Assembly (NCBI GenBank): GCA_002077045.2
Contig: KZ111147.1
Span: 995,676 to 1,059,675, forward strand
Reading direction: 5' to 3'
DNA: 64,000 nt
Source of the DNA: Rachicladosporium sp. CCFEE 5018
Taxonomy: Eukaryota; Ascomycota; Dothideomycetes; Cladosporiales; Cladosporiaceae
Every line of letters begins with the position of its first letter. Positions within the stretch are counted from its first letter, which is position 1. Positions 45,714 through 58,337 of the stretch are shown one piece after another. Made by a program: the position numbers and the translations under genes. Under the pieces are notes generated by a model, which searched no databases, was not told the origin of the DNA, and saw only the letters and a program-made list of their open reading frames with translations.

Positions 45714-46496
45714 GTTGAAAGAATCCTCCCCAAACGCCCTTACAAGACCTCCTTCTTGACCCAGTCCGGTAAGAACACGTGATTAGAGATACCGTGTGCG
45801 CAATCCCATGCACCAGAAGTGAAGTCCAGCACCCGTCAACAGTCCCTCACAACAGTATCGAGGTCGCGACTGCTGTTCCTAATGTAGCCAAGCCCTAGCG
45901 CCTTCCGTGTCGATGGCCAGAGGTCGCGCGTGATGGCTGCTGTGTGGTGTGAAATGCGCAGCCAGGAGAAGCGAGTGTGGTGAAGTGAAAATATCGAAAG
46001 TCGGCCAGAGAGTGTTTCCCGTATCAACAACGCGGTGCAGACGCGCTCGGGGGGGTGGCTTCAATGCGATTAGAGTGGGGTTGAACTTCAAGCGGGAGTT
46101 CGTACTTCTGATCTCCGGGCGATGGTGAGTTGTCGCGACTGTCAGCCGGTAAGCCAGAGCGATGGCGGGAGCGGGAGGAGGCGGGCCGGAGTGCCAAGCC
46201 AGTACATGGAATGCGCGTACATAGCATACAGTGTACCGCAGTCAGTAGCAGACTTGGAGATATTGATATGCACTGTCACAAGGGCATACAACATCCCTAC
46301 CTATTGAGGGCGATCGCTTTGCGTGAGCTGCTTCACTATGTCCTCTTGTAGCAGCATACTGTTGCGGAAGCTTGGTAATTGATGACGATCTCGCTGAATT
46401 GCATCACTACTGCATTTATGTCGGCTATCTCGGTGCCAGACAGTACACAGTGCAATGTGCAGCACCCAGCCAACTCCATCCACTTCATACACCCAT
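45714..46496. other. Intergenic STH1 / RPL2, copy B
   Basis: These 783 bp are the counterpart of 7629-8416. The half next to RPL2 (about 46190-46480) differs strongly from copy A. No gene is supported. Confidence 0.5.
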
Positions 46497-47429
46497 CTAA
46501 TCCTTGGTCTTCTGGGTACCACGTAGCAGACCCGTTCTCCGTGCAGCAATGAGACCAGCTTTTTGACCCTGGGCAGCGTAACGCGAGATGGTCGAGGCCT
46601 TACCGATATGCTGGTGGTTACCACCACCGTGAGGATGATCGACGGGGTTCATGGCCACACCACGAGTCTTGGGCCACGAGTTGCGCTTCACAGCGAACTT
46701 ATGCTTCGCACGCGACGCTTCTGTGAGTTTTGTCAGTATGCGCTCCATCCCAACACAATCACAGATTCAACATACTCATGAGGGGTTTGTCCGTCCTGCC
46801 ACCACCAGCAACAATGCCGATCATGCCGCGCACAGTGCTTGCAACCACCTTCTTCGCTCCTGAAGGCAACTTGACACGAGTCTTGCCCTCATCCGGGTTG
46901 TGTCCAATGACCGTCACGTAGTTCCCTGACGTGCGTCCAAGAGCGCCACGGTCACCAATCTTCTCCTCCACGTTGCTCACGACAGTACCCTCGGGCACTG
47001 ATCCAAGCGGAAGCACATTGCCGATCGTGAGCGATGCGTTCTTGCCGGCGTAGATGAATTGGCCAGTGTACATGCCCTCATTGGCGATGAAGGTCTCGGT
47101 GTGGAGCTTGTAGCGGTAGGGATCGCGGAAAGTGACTTTGGCGAGGGGCGCGCCACGGCCGGGGTCGTGGATGATCTCCTTCACCACGCCGCGGATGTAA
47201 CCATGACGCTCGGCGAAATCGTAGGTGCGGAACTGGGCGGGGGCTTTGTTGAGACCTTGAGTGATGTGTTAGTAGGGCAATCCAGTGTTGCGCGATGATA
47301 TGAGATGCGTACGGGTGTTCGCAGTGAAGATGGACCCGCGGCCCTTCCTCTGATTGCGAATGACACGACCCTGTGTGTTGTCAGCATTCCTGAATCTATC
47401 TCCAGGGCATTGATTGCCATTTTTACCAT
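46497..47429 (-). CDS. RPL2: Large-subunit ribosomal protein uL2, copy B
   Basis: Exons are 47427-47429 (ATG only), 47313-47370, 46776-47255 and 46497-46720, 254 aa. The protein appears identical to copy A while the DNA has many silent changes, which is strong purifying selection and shows that both copies are, or recently were, functional. Confidence 0.95.
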
Positions 47430-48753
47430 CTTGTTGGATTGCGGATCGCGTTGTCGATGTGTGTAGCGAACTTCTTTGGTGGTCGTCGTCAAGTCTCAAT
47501 TCTGCGGGTGCGAGTAAAGCCTTGGCGCGGGACTGATTCAATCAAGCAAGTTTGCCGAAACGCATCTTCGAACGTCGCTTGAATCACATCGTTCCCTGTT
47601 TTGACCTCCATACCGATTTTCTATGACTGTCTTGCATAGCACGCCGGCTGCAAAGATGCGAGGCATTTTGTCTCATGTGCTGACATCTTCATTTGCGTGC
47701 AATGTCATGTCTCGTGCGTTACGATGAACCGCTAGGAAAGAGTGAGCAATCTCAGTATCTCATCATCAGAAAACTAGAGCATCACATTCGTAAAGGAACG
47801 ATATCAAAGTCAGCTGTGTGCAGCATGAAATAAAATCACACGCACAGCTTGACTGCTCCATGAGAGTAGTGCCAACGCTGGAACTGATCGAAAGCTGGGG
47901 TCAGACAAGTGCTACCAATGTATGTACAGCGCAAAAGTGCGAAGTACGACATTGAAAACGCAGGCTGTGCCAGATCCGAGTCACACCCAGCGATCGAGGC
48001 GACTAGAAGTCAACACTTCAAGATCGCCAGATTGCGACAAAGCGACAGCCGACTATACGTAAGAGCGCAGACCGTTCATTCTAGGCAGCCGATAACCCGG
48101 AGTTTCGGGAGCTATCATGCGTTCCACATAAGGCGTAGGCCTACCTTCTCTGGAGGCCAGTTCTCTTTCTACGGCATCGTTGCCATCGCTGTCGCACCCG
48201 TACGTGACTTCCTCAGGTGCATCTGAGTTTCACTGGATCGCTGGGAGAACTAAACCTCTGCTCTGGGCCTACAGAGGTTTGCCCCGTCTCACGGGTATGA
48301 TTATTCCTCGACACTGTTGCAGTGAACTTGGAACAACCGCACGAAACTTCGAATTCGTCAAGGAGAGGCTCTACCGGTCAATGGGACCACCGAGATGCAC
48401 CAGGAGACTTGCGAAACCAGTAGCGAAAGAACACTGACGCGCTCGCTCTCTCAAGCAAAGCACCGAGTCGTCCACAGATGCAACAAAATTTGAAGAACCA
48501 CAAAAACCCTTCCGATATCCAATGAGAGTCTCGAGTTGACATCTACGGTCGGCGCATTGATGAGGCAGGGCATCGTAGTATCTAGAGGCGTATATCACAC
48601 TGTATCTACCGCACACCGCCATGCATTACCCTTCCCGCCCTCATCGCTTAGTCATTGCCGTTTGCCCTCGAAGTTCAGAGCCCATGTCATCTCAACTTCG
48701 AACCCACTTTCCGTACGCAACTACACTGCACACCGTCACTACTTACTGCTGTC
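47430..48753. other. Intergenic RPL2 / WHIM1 gene, copy B, with conserved block
   Basis: It mirrors 9350-10699. The block at about 47915-48490 is the near-identical counterpart of 9868-10440, flanked by diverged DNA. No gene is assigned. Confidence 0.4.
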
Positions 48754-50627
48754 ATGTCGGACTCGGACAGTGGCCTATCATCAGCTCCTGAAGAAGAAAT
48801 TAAAAAGTTGGCTCCTATATTCGCGAAGGCGAGGAAGGCTACGAAATTGGTCGCTCCACCGCCGAAACTGTCCCCTTCGCGCCCTAAACGCGCTCCCTCA
48901 CCACCACATGAGGATACGATTGCGGATAGCCATGTGATTGCTGTACGTTGTCGCAAACGCGTGGGAACACGTCAAGTCGCGTCACTAATCGCAAATCAGT
49001 TCATTGTAATGTTCCGATCGCGCTTTTCAAGCGCATTCAGCACGAAGCTGGCACACATAGGACCTCAGGATCTTGAGACTGGAGTAGCAGGAGAGGCACC
49101 GACTAGAGAAGTCGAAGGCCTGCTGTGCGCGGTCTTGGGATTGGTGATGAATCGCAAGAAGCCTGTTGAGTAAGTCTCTCTCCGAGGCTGTGGGGCGAGG
49201 CAACACAGTCGCAGCTGCCAGGATAGGAGCACGAGAGGGCCATGAGAATCACGGAGAGTCAGCTGACGTTCATACTTAGACACGGACATTACGGGCGAGC
49301 ACTCGAAGAGGCAGTACTCTCGCACAAAAGCCAATGGCCGCATCGTTGGCAAGGCGCAAACCCACTGCATGGAGGCAAGAACTTCAACAATATGCCGCCA
49401 GAGGACAGGGTACGAAGCGATGTTGCGACGGCACTGTGAAGATCAACAGCTAACAGCGCATCGCAGCTCTACCTGATCCGCACACTGATCATGTGGTCGC
49501 TGAACTCCTCCGAATTGATCAGCGCAATCATAAAGGACTCCTATAAACAGACCAGGCACAGCGACGACGAGAATCAGCCACTTTCAGTGCAGCCCTGGGG
49601 CCGCGACGGAGACAAGAGGCGGTACTTTCTGATCGAGGGGCAAGATGACACCACATTCCGAGTGTATAGGGAAGCGAATCGATACACCAAGAACTTCCAG
49701 TGGTACAACATGGCAGGCAATATAGATGAGCTCCGAGTACTCGCTGAAAAGCTGGAGAAAGAGGATGGCTCGCCGGTCGCTCGTACGCTAGGACAGAGGA
49801 TGCTGAACGCGATACCGCGCTTCGAGGCCAGCGTCGAGAAACGCTATCGCCGCGAGTATCGTCAAGCACGCCGCGCAGCCTTCATGCGCTCCGAGCCTGG
49901 CTTCTCGTCGTACGAAGGGAGGACTCGAGGCAAGCGCATGCGATACACCTACGATGACGAGGAGGACTCGGACGCGACCTCGACCCGACGATCCAACAGG
50001 CATTCCGAGCGAAACACGCCTGCCGCGACTGGACCACAGTACACGTCTAGTGGACGGCAGGTGAGGCCGAGACAGGCGAACGGGGAATACGGAACAAGTG
50101 GTCTGGCGAACGAAGTCACGAGCGCAGACGAGCTGGGACAGGACGGTGACAGTGAGGACTTGGGCAGGGGAGTTGCGAGGACAACCCGAGGCGCCATGAA
50201 TGGCTATGCGAAGAGGAAACGGGTACTGGACGACGATGACGATGATGCAGACCTAAGCGAGGAAGACGATCTGCCGCAAAGTGGTGATGAGTGGAACAGC
50301 GACGCGAATGCCGCTGAAGACGAGGAGCGCGTGCCGGCCGCAGCGAACGGGCCAGACGACGAGGACGAGGACGAGTCTGAAGAGGGGGAGCAGAGCCTGA
50401 TCGTGAAGCTGAGGATTGGGCCTCCGCAGGCCACGAAAGTCGATGATGAGGTCGTCCCGAAACACCTACCCGAAGCCAACGGAATCGCTACGAAACCGGT
50501 AGTCCCGGACCACGCGAGTCTCGATTTGAGGCCCTATCCGTCACCGTTGTCGATGGTGGAACCAGCAACGAAGCACATGCTGCAGCCTCAGCAACGTTCT
50601 AGCGCTGCCATTGGGCTTACAGGGTGA
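48754..50627 (+). CDS. WHIM1-domain chromatin protein, copy B
   Basis: Exons are 48754-48942, 49000-49169, 49280-49409 and 49467-50627, 549 aa. Length and frame are kept despite changes in every intron. The second intron here has a GTAAGT donor where copy A has GTACGT. Amino-acid differences are few and lie mainly in the disordered parts. Confidence 0.85.
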
Positions 50628-50913
50628 TAGCGTACTGCAGAAGCACGACTCTTCTCTTGGGGAGTTGAAGGCTTCTAGTGCACCGATAAAGATAGCTGCG
50701 ATAGTCAATGTCTAAGGAGTATGGCAGTGAGAGCACCGAAACCATGAAATTTTCAAACTTCGCACACCCACAGCGCACTATGCCTTGCACTCGCGGAAGG
50801 CCTCTGTGCGCGTTCACTGACTTTTGGAAAGCAGCATGAGCGTTGGCAAAAGCGCCGCTGAGCATGATAAGTGTGGCAATAGTGACAAGGGTCGGAGAAA
50901 GAGGGTCATTGGT

Positions 50914-52386
50914 TCACCAGTCTTCGTCAGAGGTGTCTGTATGCCACGCTCTATCATCCAGCGAATGGCACACAACATGGTCACCATACCAGTGCGCGTC
51001 CACAAGCTGCCGCACACGTCCTTGTACTTCATCAAGACCACTAGCCGTGACAGTGACAGTATCGTGCATGGCGAAAGGTATGCCTTCACTGCCAGGAGGG
51101 TCTTCCACAGTGATCGCGGAGCCCGGGGCCTCGGGAACGAACATGATGACGCCCGAGTCGTGAAGTATGCGATGCAGCAGCAGGAAAGATAGGGAGGGAC
51201 AGGATGTGGCCAGAAACACGAAGACGGTTCGCCAGGGTCTCTCAACTCCGTCTAAGACAGTACTCCCGTCTGGTCCTTGCCTCCAGGGTATAAGGCGGAT
51301 GTCGCGGAGCTTGAGGCTTCGCAGTGTAGCAGCCGCAGGTGACAACAAATCAACGAGCATGCTGGACTGCATTGTGAGCTTCTCGAGCTTCAGTCGACGC
51401 AGATTTGTCAACTGGACGGTCTCAGCTACGGTTCTCATCGCGAGGTACGGGTAGCTAACACGCCAGCTCTGCGATCTGTTCCACGTTGGAGCGACGTGGT
51501 AGGACTGCTTGTTGTTGGGGAAGATCTGTAGGCCCAGCTCGCGAAGCTTGGGCGCATGTGATAGTAGCTGCACCAGTACACTGCCTGGGTAGCGTCCATC
51601 GGAGTAGTGGCTGGCAGAGCGGTGGTAGTGTTGCGATGGTGCTAAGGAGCCTTTGACAGCGTTGACTTCGAGGTAAAGTAATGTTTGAAATGCTGACGAG
51701 AGTGTCTGGTCCTCTAGTCGAGATGCTGGGATGTTGTCGAACTCGATTGCGTCGGTGTAGAACCGCTCAATAGATACCGTAGACTGCGCTACTGCGGCGA
51801 CAAGTGCTTCGAAAAGTCTTGTTGGACCTGACAAGTACTTCGCCTCGTCTTCTGGGATGGGTCCGAGTATTCGAGCGTCTCGATCAGTGGCGCGCTGCAC
51901 GGTAGTGCAGCCATGCGCGTAGTGATCTGTACTTCGACGCATGCCAACGGTACGAAGGTTAGGGAACTCGGCAAGAGCCTCGACCAGTCGTGTAGTAAGA
52001 TCAGACGTGTGCAGTAGTCGAGCATTGTCGTCTTTGTAGTCCTCCCAGGCTCGCGTCTGCACGACTCGCTGATCCTTCGCCTGTGAACTCCGCCTGTAGT
52101 CTTGACACAATCGTTCCCAGGTGTCGTATGTGAAGCAGTCCGGGTTCAGCCAGATGTGCTGTACGTGTGTGCGGAGCTCATTGTGCGAAGCGATGGATTG
52201 TAACGCATCAAGACTTGGAGTGAGGACAAGGAAGCCTTTCTTGCGGAAGTACTTTGGGGCAAAATAGGAAAATGCAAATCGCTCGAGCTGCGTGCAGCTT
52301 CGCCTTACTGCGAAGATCTCGTCTGTTCCAATGTACTGGCAAACACTTGCGATCAGTTCTGCAGGGAGTGCCAAAAGTCCAGCCAT
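50914..52386 (-). CDS. F-box domain protein, copy B
   Basis: A single exon encodes 490 aa, the same length as copy A, with scattered conservative differences and an intact F-box (LPAELIASVCQYIGTDEIFA). Divergence is higher than in STH1 or RPL2 and concentrates in the last 100 residues. Confidence 0.82.
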   Translation of the reverse strand: MAGLLALPAELIASVCQYIGTDEIFAVRRSCTQLERFAFSYFAPKYFRKKGFLVLTPSLDALQSIASHNELRTHVQHIWLNPDCFTYDTWERLCQDYRRSSQAKDQRVVQTRAWEDYKDDNARLLHTSDLTTRLVEALAEFPNLRTVGMRRSTDHYAHGCTTVQRATDRDARILGPIPEDEAKYLSGPTRLFEALVAAVAQSTVSIERFYTDAIEFDNIPASRLEDQTLSSAFQTLLYLEVNAVKGSLAPSQHYHRSASHYSDGRYPGSVLVQLLSHAPKLRELGLQIFPNNKQSYHVAPTWNRSQSWRVSYPYLAMRTVAETVQLTNLRRLKLEKLTMQSSMLVDLLSPAAATLRSLKLRDIRLIPWRQGPDGSTVLDGVERPWRTVFVFLATSCPSLSFLLLHRILHDSGVIMFVPEAPGSAITVEDPPGSEGIPFAMHDTVTVTASGLDEVQGRVRQLVDAHWYGDHVVCHSLDDRAWHTDTSDEDW

Positions 52387-52577
52387 AACTTGTTGGCCCT
52401 TTGCTCGAAGGAGCTGAGATCTGTTTCGAGTTCATCCTCATAACAATGTCCTTAAGCTCGGGCCATCTGATATGTGAAGCCAACCTCACTCCCGCTTCTT
52501 GTCATGCGCTGTCTCCAGAGTATCAACGACTTGGTGACACCATCGAACCTCATGCACAAACAAAGCAGACCGCCACA

Positions 52578-53790
52578 ATGACCATTGATCTCCCACCAGA
52601 AGTCCGCGCCATGACCGAGGACACTGTCTACCGCACGTCGTCCCAATACCGACTCTGGTCGTTCCCCCCGGAAAGTCTGGCTGCATTGCGAAAGAAAACA
52701 CACGAGCTCGCTGTCGAGCGCATACAACAACAACGTATCAATGACGGAGAAGACTCGAGTGCCAGCGATGGCGACGATGTAGGGTTTCTGACTCTGGAAG
52801 AGGAGCTACTCCTCGTACAAAGAGCATGCGAGACCATCCGCGCCTCAACAGACATGCTGTCATGGCCAGCCCAAGTCAAAGTCAGATCGTACGCCCTTCC
52901 AGATCAGTCTCAGCATTAGCTGACTGGTATCAATGTAGGCAACCGCAGTCCAATATCTCCGTCGCTTCTACCTCTCCAACTCTCCTATGACATACCCTCC
53001 AAAAGATATCTACAAAACTTGTCTTTACCTCGCCAACAAGACCGAGTCTCTGCATGTCGAAGTTAGTGACTTCGCGTACCAGATGGGCAAATCCAATCCA
53101 GCGGAGATCCTGGCAGCAGAGTATAAGGTCATGCAGGCTTTGCGTTTCACGCTGGACGTGCGGCAACCAAATCGAGGGCTGAAGGGCATCCACATTGAGC
53201 TGCAGAACATGGCCGAGGGACTGCCGAATTCGGAGACCAAAGATGAGATGCGAATGTTGGTCTTCCCAGGCGTGGACGCGAGGTCAGAGTGGCGACCACC
53301 TAAAACGGCAGAGGCAAGACATGTCCGTGATCGAGTGGATGCAGCGTACGCTGCTGCACGTGAATTACTCGACGCACCTGCACTGCTCACAGATGTCTAC
53401 TTTCTCTACACGCCCTCGCAGATCGCATTCGCAGCAATGCAGATCGCGGATCCGACGCTGATATCGTGGTTCTTCACGTCTCGATTACCGCTACAATCGC
53501 CTACTCGGCCGACGATACTTGCTACCGTACGGGCGTGTGCGGATATGTTGGCTGATTTCTCGGAGGGCCAGTTGCTGTCGAAGGAGCAACGCGGTAAGCT
53601 GGAGGCAAAACTGGAGAAGTGCAGAGATCCTAGTACGCGGGACATGATCAAGAGTCACATGGCAAAGAAGGGTGGTGAGACGGTAGTCAATGACGAGAAA
53701 GCAAAGAAGCGGAAGATGGAGCGTGAAGCGGGAACGAAAGAAGGGGCGGACGTGTTCGGGCCTGGGCTCACCATTGGCAACGGTGCTTAG
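52578..53790 (+). CDS. CCL1: Cyclin H of TFIIH/CAK, copy B
   Basis: Exons are 52578-52880 and 52939-53790, 384 aa. The unusual GTCAGA donor and the AATGTAG acceptor are kept. The cyclin folds are nearly unchanged; the acidic stretch after the QQQR tract and the C-terminal tail carry most differences. Confidence 0.9.
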
Positions 53791-54225
53791 CTGCTCCTCT
53801 CAAATGTCAGTGGCTGCCATCTGGCTTTATACTGGTCTCTCATGGGAGCGTTCACTCGTTCCATCGTAAGAGCGCAGCTCCATCGCATTGAGAAAGGAAG
53901 CAAGAGACTCGTTGAAGCCTGAAGGTGCGGTCCACTCGCAGCCTCATGTCCTCCGAGGACGACGAGACAACCACTACGGAGGTGGTTGAATACGGACAGA
54001 CTCATATTGCTTTACTACAACTCAAAATCATACTCGTGGAACGCTGCAGATACCTGGTCGCTCGTTCTACACAGTCGCCATACTAGCCCTCACCAATAGA
54101 GTGTGCACGGTGCCTTCCTCGATACGCCCTCCGTGTACCTGCACCGGCGCCACAGACCTCGTCGCCGGTTTGACCGATTGGCTCGCTCCCCCTCCACGCT
54201 ACTGCTCGTCTACCGACTTCGGACC
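53791..54225. other. Intergenic downstream of cyclin H, copy B
   Basis: This 435-bp stretch aligns with copy A 15738-16175 at reduced identity. Homology to copy A ends at about 54232, at the last codons of the DUF3433 reading frame. Confidence 0.5.
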
Positions 54226-56157
54226 TCACCTCGGTGTTGGTGTCTCGGCGTGAGGACTCGCATTTGTATACGGCTGCTGAGCTTCATCAAGCTCATGTTG
54301 ACTCTGCTGCTGCTGCTGCTGCTCCTCCCCCTCTTCACCATGCACCTCATGCTCAGCATCATCGGCTTGCTCCCTCTCAAGAACTGCCTCCGTCTCTGCC
54401 GGCTGCGATAAAGATGTCGGCTGTACATCGTCGCCAGGTTCCTGCTGGAAATCTGTCATGTTGTTCTCAGAGTCCGCTGTTTTGGTCGAGTCTCTGACAC
54501 GAAGCACTCCACTTCCATCTCGAGTCTCGACATCGTATCAGCACTGCATCGTCTTGCAGTACCCTTGCGCAAAATTCCCTTGATCCTCTCCTGCTGGACA
54601 ATCTCTTTTGATCACGTCCACCAACGCGCCCACTTCACTACGATTCAGGACGGATTCCCGCCCATACAGTCCGTGAGGACAGCTGGTGAGGATCGAACGG
54701 CTCCGCCTGACGTATATGAGTAGTAAGAGGGTGTGAAGAATCATAAGCAGTATAAAGCTCTCGAAGCCAAGTACAATTGGAGAGGATACGCGCGGACGCG
54801 GCTGGACAGTGTGCAAGCTGACCTTTTGAATTTCAAGCGCCGGAAGATCCTCAGTGAGCACGAGTGACGCAGTCGCCGCAAATATTGTCTTGTAAACCTT
54901 TGCCATGCTGTCAGACCAGGCTAATCGGCTGAAATCCGTGCCTGCACTTGAGGTACTGGCATAAGCATGGACAGCATTGCCCAGCGCGTTGCTCTTGAGC
55001 TGAGCTGATGGCGTGTACAACTCGTAGAGAGAAAGGTCGCTCCCAAGAGATCTAAGCGTTGTTGACTGCTGAGCTGTCTCGTTGAAAACTGACGAGACAT
55101 TTAGGATCTGCCGAGCCTGGCCTCCAACCAACGACACCGTTACATCGGCAAGTGCGCTCCAATAAGTAGGCTTGCAGGAGACTATGGTCGTATTCCGAAG
55201 CAGATTCGAAGCAGACGCGTCGTACGTTGCTGCGAATAAGCCTAGTCGGTCCACAGGACTCACATCACCGCCGCACGGCTGAAAGAATGCATATACATAC
55301 GCGAGTCGATCTGGGCTGATAGCTGCTGGGTTTTGTGTGACGTTGCAGCCTCGGTCCACGTACGACACCCATACCCTCCCAGAGTCCTTAGATGCAGGAT
55401 CAATGGTGATGGTGCCGTCCTGAACAGGTATCACCCGGCAGTCCGGTGAGGTATAGTATACCGATGTTCTTGCAGTCAAATTACCTGCTGCACCTGCGGA
55501 CTCGAACGGATCATAGCTTCTCTCGGCATCCATCCATGTTGGTTTGCTTGCGTTGTATGCGAGGAACGCATTGCTGACGTCTAGAGCAGGCTGCAGATTC
55601 ATCTGAGAGCCTAATAGAGACAGATTTGTTCCTTTCCTTGCTTGTACAATTGCTGGGCTCGGAGCGATCGTCGGCGTTAGGACAAAGATAGCGCTGCTGA
55701 GCGGCACTACCAAGAGACTGCCGATCAGGTTGATCAACATAGCCATTCCAAGCAGAATGTGACCTCTGGCAAGCGCTTTGATCCAGCCATAGAAGGTTGG
55801 AAAGGTAACGTATTCGAGGAAAATGGTAACTCTAGCACTCCGAGACTGCCGTCCAAGCTCGACATATGGTTCTCGATCTGCCGTCCCATCAACGATCGTG
55901 CCATATCCGATTCTTACAAGAGCCATGAAGACAGCCGACAGCGTCTTCCATAGAAGTTGCTGATTAGCGTCGAGACCCAGGATGTTGCGAGACTTAGTCA
56001 CTGCTACTGGAACGAAGCCGTCTTTCTTGAGCGAGAGAACAGTAAGAGCAAGGATTGTGGCGAAGACCGAGAACTCCAGTAATAGCATTGCTAGCATCCA
56101 CGGGAGCTCCAACTTCCATGGCAGCCACTCTTTCGTGACACTGCTTTCGGCTCGCAT
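54226..56157 (-). CDS. DUF3433-type membrane protein with one in-frame TGA, copy B only
   Basis: From the ATG at 56157 the frame is open for 539 codons to a TGA at 54538-54540. The same frame then stays open for 103 more codons to a TGA at 54226-54228. The main part has membrane segments near 20-45, 75-95, 135-160 and 470-490, with a large extracytosolic loop bearing paired cysteines and N-glycosylation sites between the third and fourth. Fungal DUF3433 proteins look like this; their function is unknown. The downstream part is acidic and Gln-rich (a six-Gln run from a CTG repeat near 54309-54326). Either the protein ends at 54538, or the TGA is a nonsense mutation, sequencing error, readthrough site, or inside a very short intron. 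Confidence 0.7.
54304..54326. repeat. CTG/CAG trinucleotide repeat
   Basis: About six to seven CTG units encode a Gln run on the minus strand in the frame downstream of the DUF3433 stop. It is a short microsatellite that may vary in length between strains. Confidence 0.7.
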
Positions 56158-56471
56158 GATGTCGTCAAGTATCGCACTCCAGTTCGAACAAGGAGAGAAG
56201 GATAACGCTGCAACGAGGAGCTACATATCCTCGATCGGTAGATGCACTGGGTTCGAGCTACGCTGCAACACAGCCTCGTAGTCTGTGGCGTCAGACTGTA
56301 CATTTCTGCACAATTCAGATGCCAACGCAGCCTCGTGCTAGCTCTTTGCAGCGGTACTCTTTGCGCCACCAGCGCACAACCTCGGACGTGGAGGAGGTGT
56401 TGCAAGGCAGCAGGTTTACATAAGTAGATGATGAGCGACTTGACCCAGCGGCGTCAAGCAAGTCGACAATC
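56158..56471. promoter_or_regulatory. Divergent promoter DUF3433 gene / GPI protein gene
   Basis: These 314 bp separate the two divergent starts of the copy B insertion and must hold both promoters, so the genes may be co-regulated (inference). Confidence 0.45.
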
Positions 56472-57412
56472 ATGCATCGTCTTTCTCCTCTCCCATTGCT
56501 GTTAGCACTCGCTGCAGCTCAGCATACACAAGACCCTAAGAGCTGTGCCATCGGTAGACCTATCACGACATTCCAGAACTGTCATGCTCTCGACTCATAC
56601 GTCAACTCATGTGGTAATTACGCTTCCACTTCGGATGCTACTGGTTATTACAATTGCTATTGTCAACAAGATCACCTTAATGCAATCTATGGGTACGTAC
56701 CTAGGAGCTTCAAGCACTTCACTGGAACTGACGAGTCAAGCTGCGAGAACGAAGAACGCCTCTGTCTCGAGAACGGTGCTCTCGACACCGACTTCAGCAG
56801 TGTTGCGTCCACCTGGAGCAGTTCGTGTACACCAATCATCAACTACCAGCTTACCACGCCCGTGATCACCTCGATAACACAATCGGTCTATCCGAGTTCA
56901 TGTATCACGGCGATCTCTGCCTGCAAAGACATGTCGACATCTCGGTTCTTATGCTATGATGCATACACAAGCGGCCAAGACACAACCTCGGTCAGCTCTT
57001 GCTTATGTGCAAGCTCGGTCTTGTCACTGGAGTTCCAATGCAGCTTCATTGGCAACGTAAGTTGTTTGAGACTATCTGCCGAGACTGAAAAGATGAGTGG
57101 TTACACCTACTGTAATGAAGCGCGTTCTGTGTGGGCTTCTCTACTCGTATGTATACTCCCCGCAACACGACGTTAGCTGAATATCGGTAGACTCCATCAT
57201 CAAGCATCACGACGACTGCCAGCTCTCATCCGCATTCAACCACAGCAACAACATCGTCCAGCCGAATCAGTCCAGCACCGACTACGACAGTTCCTGGTCC
57301 TACTCTGACTCCGAGCGGGCAGGCCAGCTCCGATCGTATGGCGACAGGTCTTCTGTATCGTCTGCGCTTATTCGCACTCACAGCATGCTATCTTGGACTC
57401 CACCTGATCTGA
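56472..57412 (+). CDS. GPI-anchored cysteine-rich surface protein, copy B only
   Basis: Exons are 56472-57146 and 57191-57412 with a 44-nt intron (GTATGT donor, GGTAG acceptor), giving 298 aa. A signal peptide (LPLLLALAAAQ) leads a cysteine-rich domain of about 200 residues with spaced motifs such as NCYCQQ, SSCLCAS and FQCSFIGNVSCLR. Exon 2 adds a Ser/Thr-rich stalk (about 226-275) and a hydrophobic C-terminus (LFALTACYLGLHLI) expected for GPI attachment. Without the intron the frame would end after a short tail with no anchor signal. Fungal proteins of this layout are cell-wall or plasma-membrane surface proteins; the role here is unknown. Confidence 0.75.
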
Positions 57413-58337
57413 CGATCGCAGCGCTCATAAACCTAATCGCCGGCTATCGAGTCTGATGCTACCGTAGCTACAAGTTTAACGGTGCATGCGACGTGATTGC
57501 TAGAGCACAACACATCTAGCCTGCCGGAGGTCATTGTTTGGCTAGCTACTATCCGAAGCGGTGTTGACCATGGGTGTTCCACTGAGCTTCCACCAGCTCC
57601 GAGCCTCCTTCACTACAAACTCGGGAACGTTCCTCGGCACTGCGCTTCTCCTCTGTTAGCTCTGCCAAAATTCAGAGTGTGCGTCACGATGCAGGTCGAG
57701 CTGTCAGATGTTGTGTTTAAGACATCAATACGGCTTTGCAAGACCGCCGAAGTCTCCTTCGTCGATGTTCTGTAGTCGTATAGAAGCTTGCGTCCGGCTG
57801 TATGTTAGCGCCTGTACCTTGACTAATAAGCAACTTGCACTCAGGTGTTTATATCTATTACTTACAGATATACGGACACAGTCACTATTATGCTACTTGA
57901 TCTGGCGACTGCAAAAGTGGTTCTTGAAGTTGTGATGTCTTGTCTTCGAATCTATATTTGGCCCATCTGCTTGCCATTGATGGCGACATAATGTTCTACA
58001 TAAGACCCTAAAGCTCTGCACAAGTCTTGTTGCAATCTCCGAGTAGTGTCTCACGCAGCAAAGAATGATCAGGATAGATAGCGATGAGATCGTTCGTCAT
58101 TGCTAGAAAACGTCGTCAGGAGTCAAGATCATTATACGACGACAGCGCAACAGCGAGATCTTGCGCGCACACCATGTTATGGACGAGGAAATTCATTCAT
58201 CGAACCGCAGTCAGAACTGGTTCTGCCTTATAGCAGGACTTCTTAGTTACACGCGTGTTACTGCCTGTTACGCCATCTGCACGTGTATGCAAGAGGCACT
58301 CTACTGCCCTCGCTGCATGCGGTAGTACATACATGCT
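57413..58337. other. Intergenic, copy B specific
   Basis: These 925 bp between the GPI protein gene and the S41 stop have no counterpart in copy A. No gene is supported. The region is AT-richer than its surroundings. Confidence 0.5.

Noticed and set aside
56245..56275. GGTTCGAGC-like string as a tRNA B box
   Set aside because: The following bases do not complete a T-loop and no acceptor or anticodon stems pair around it.
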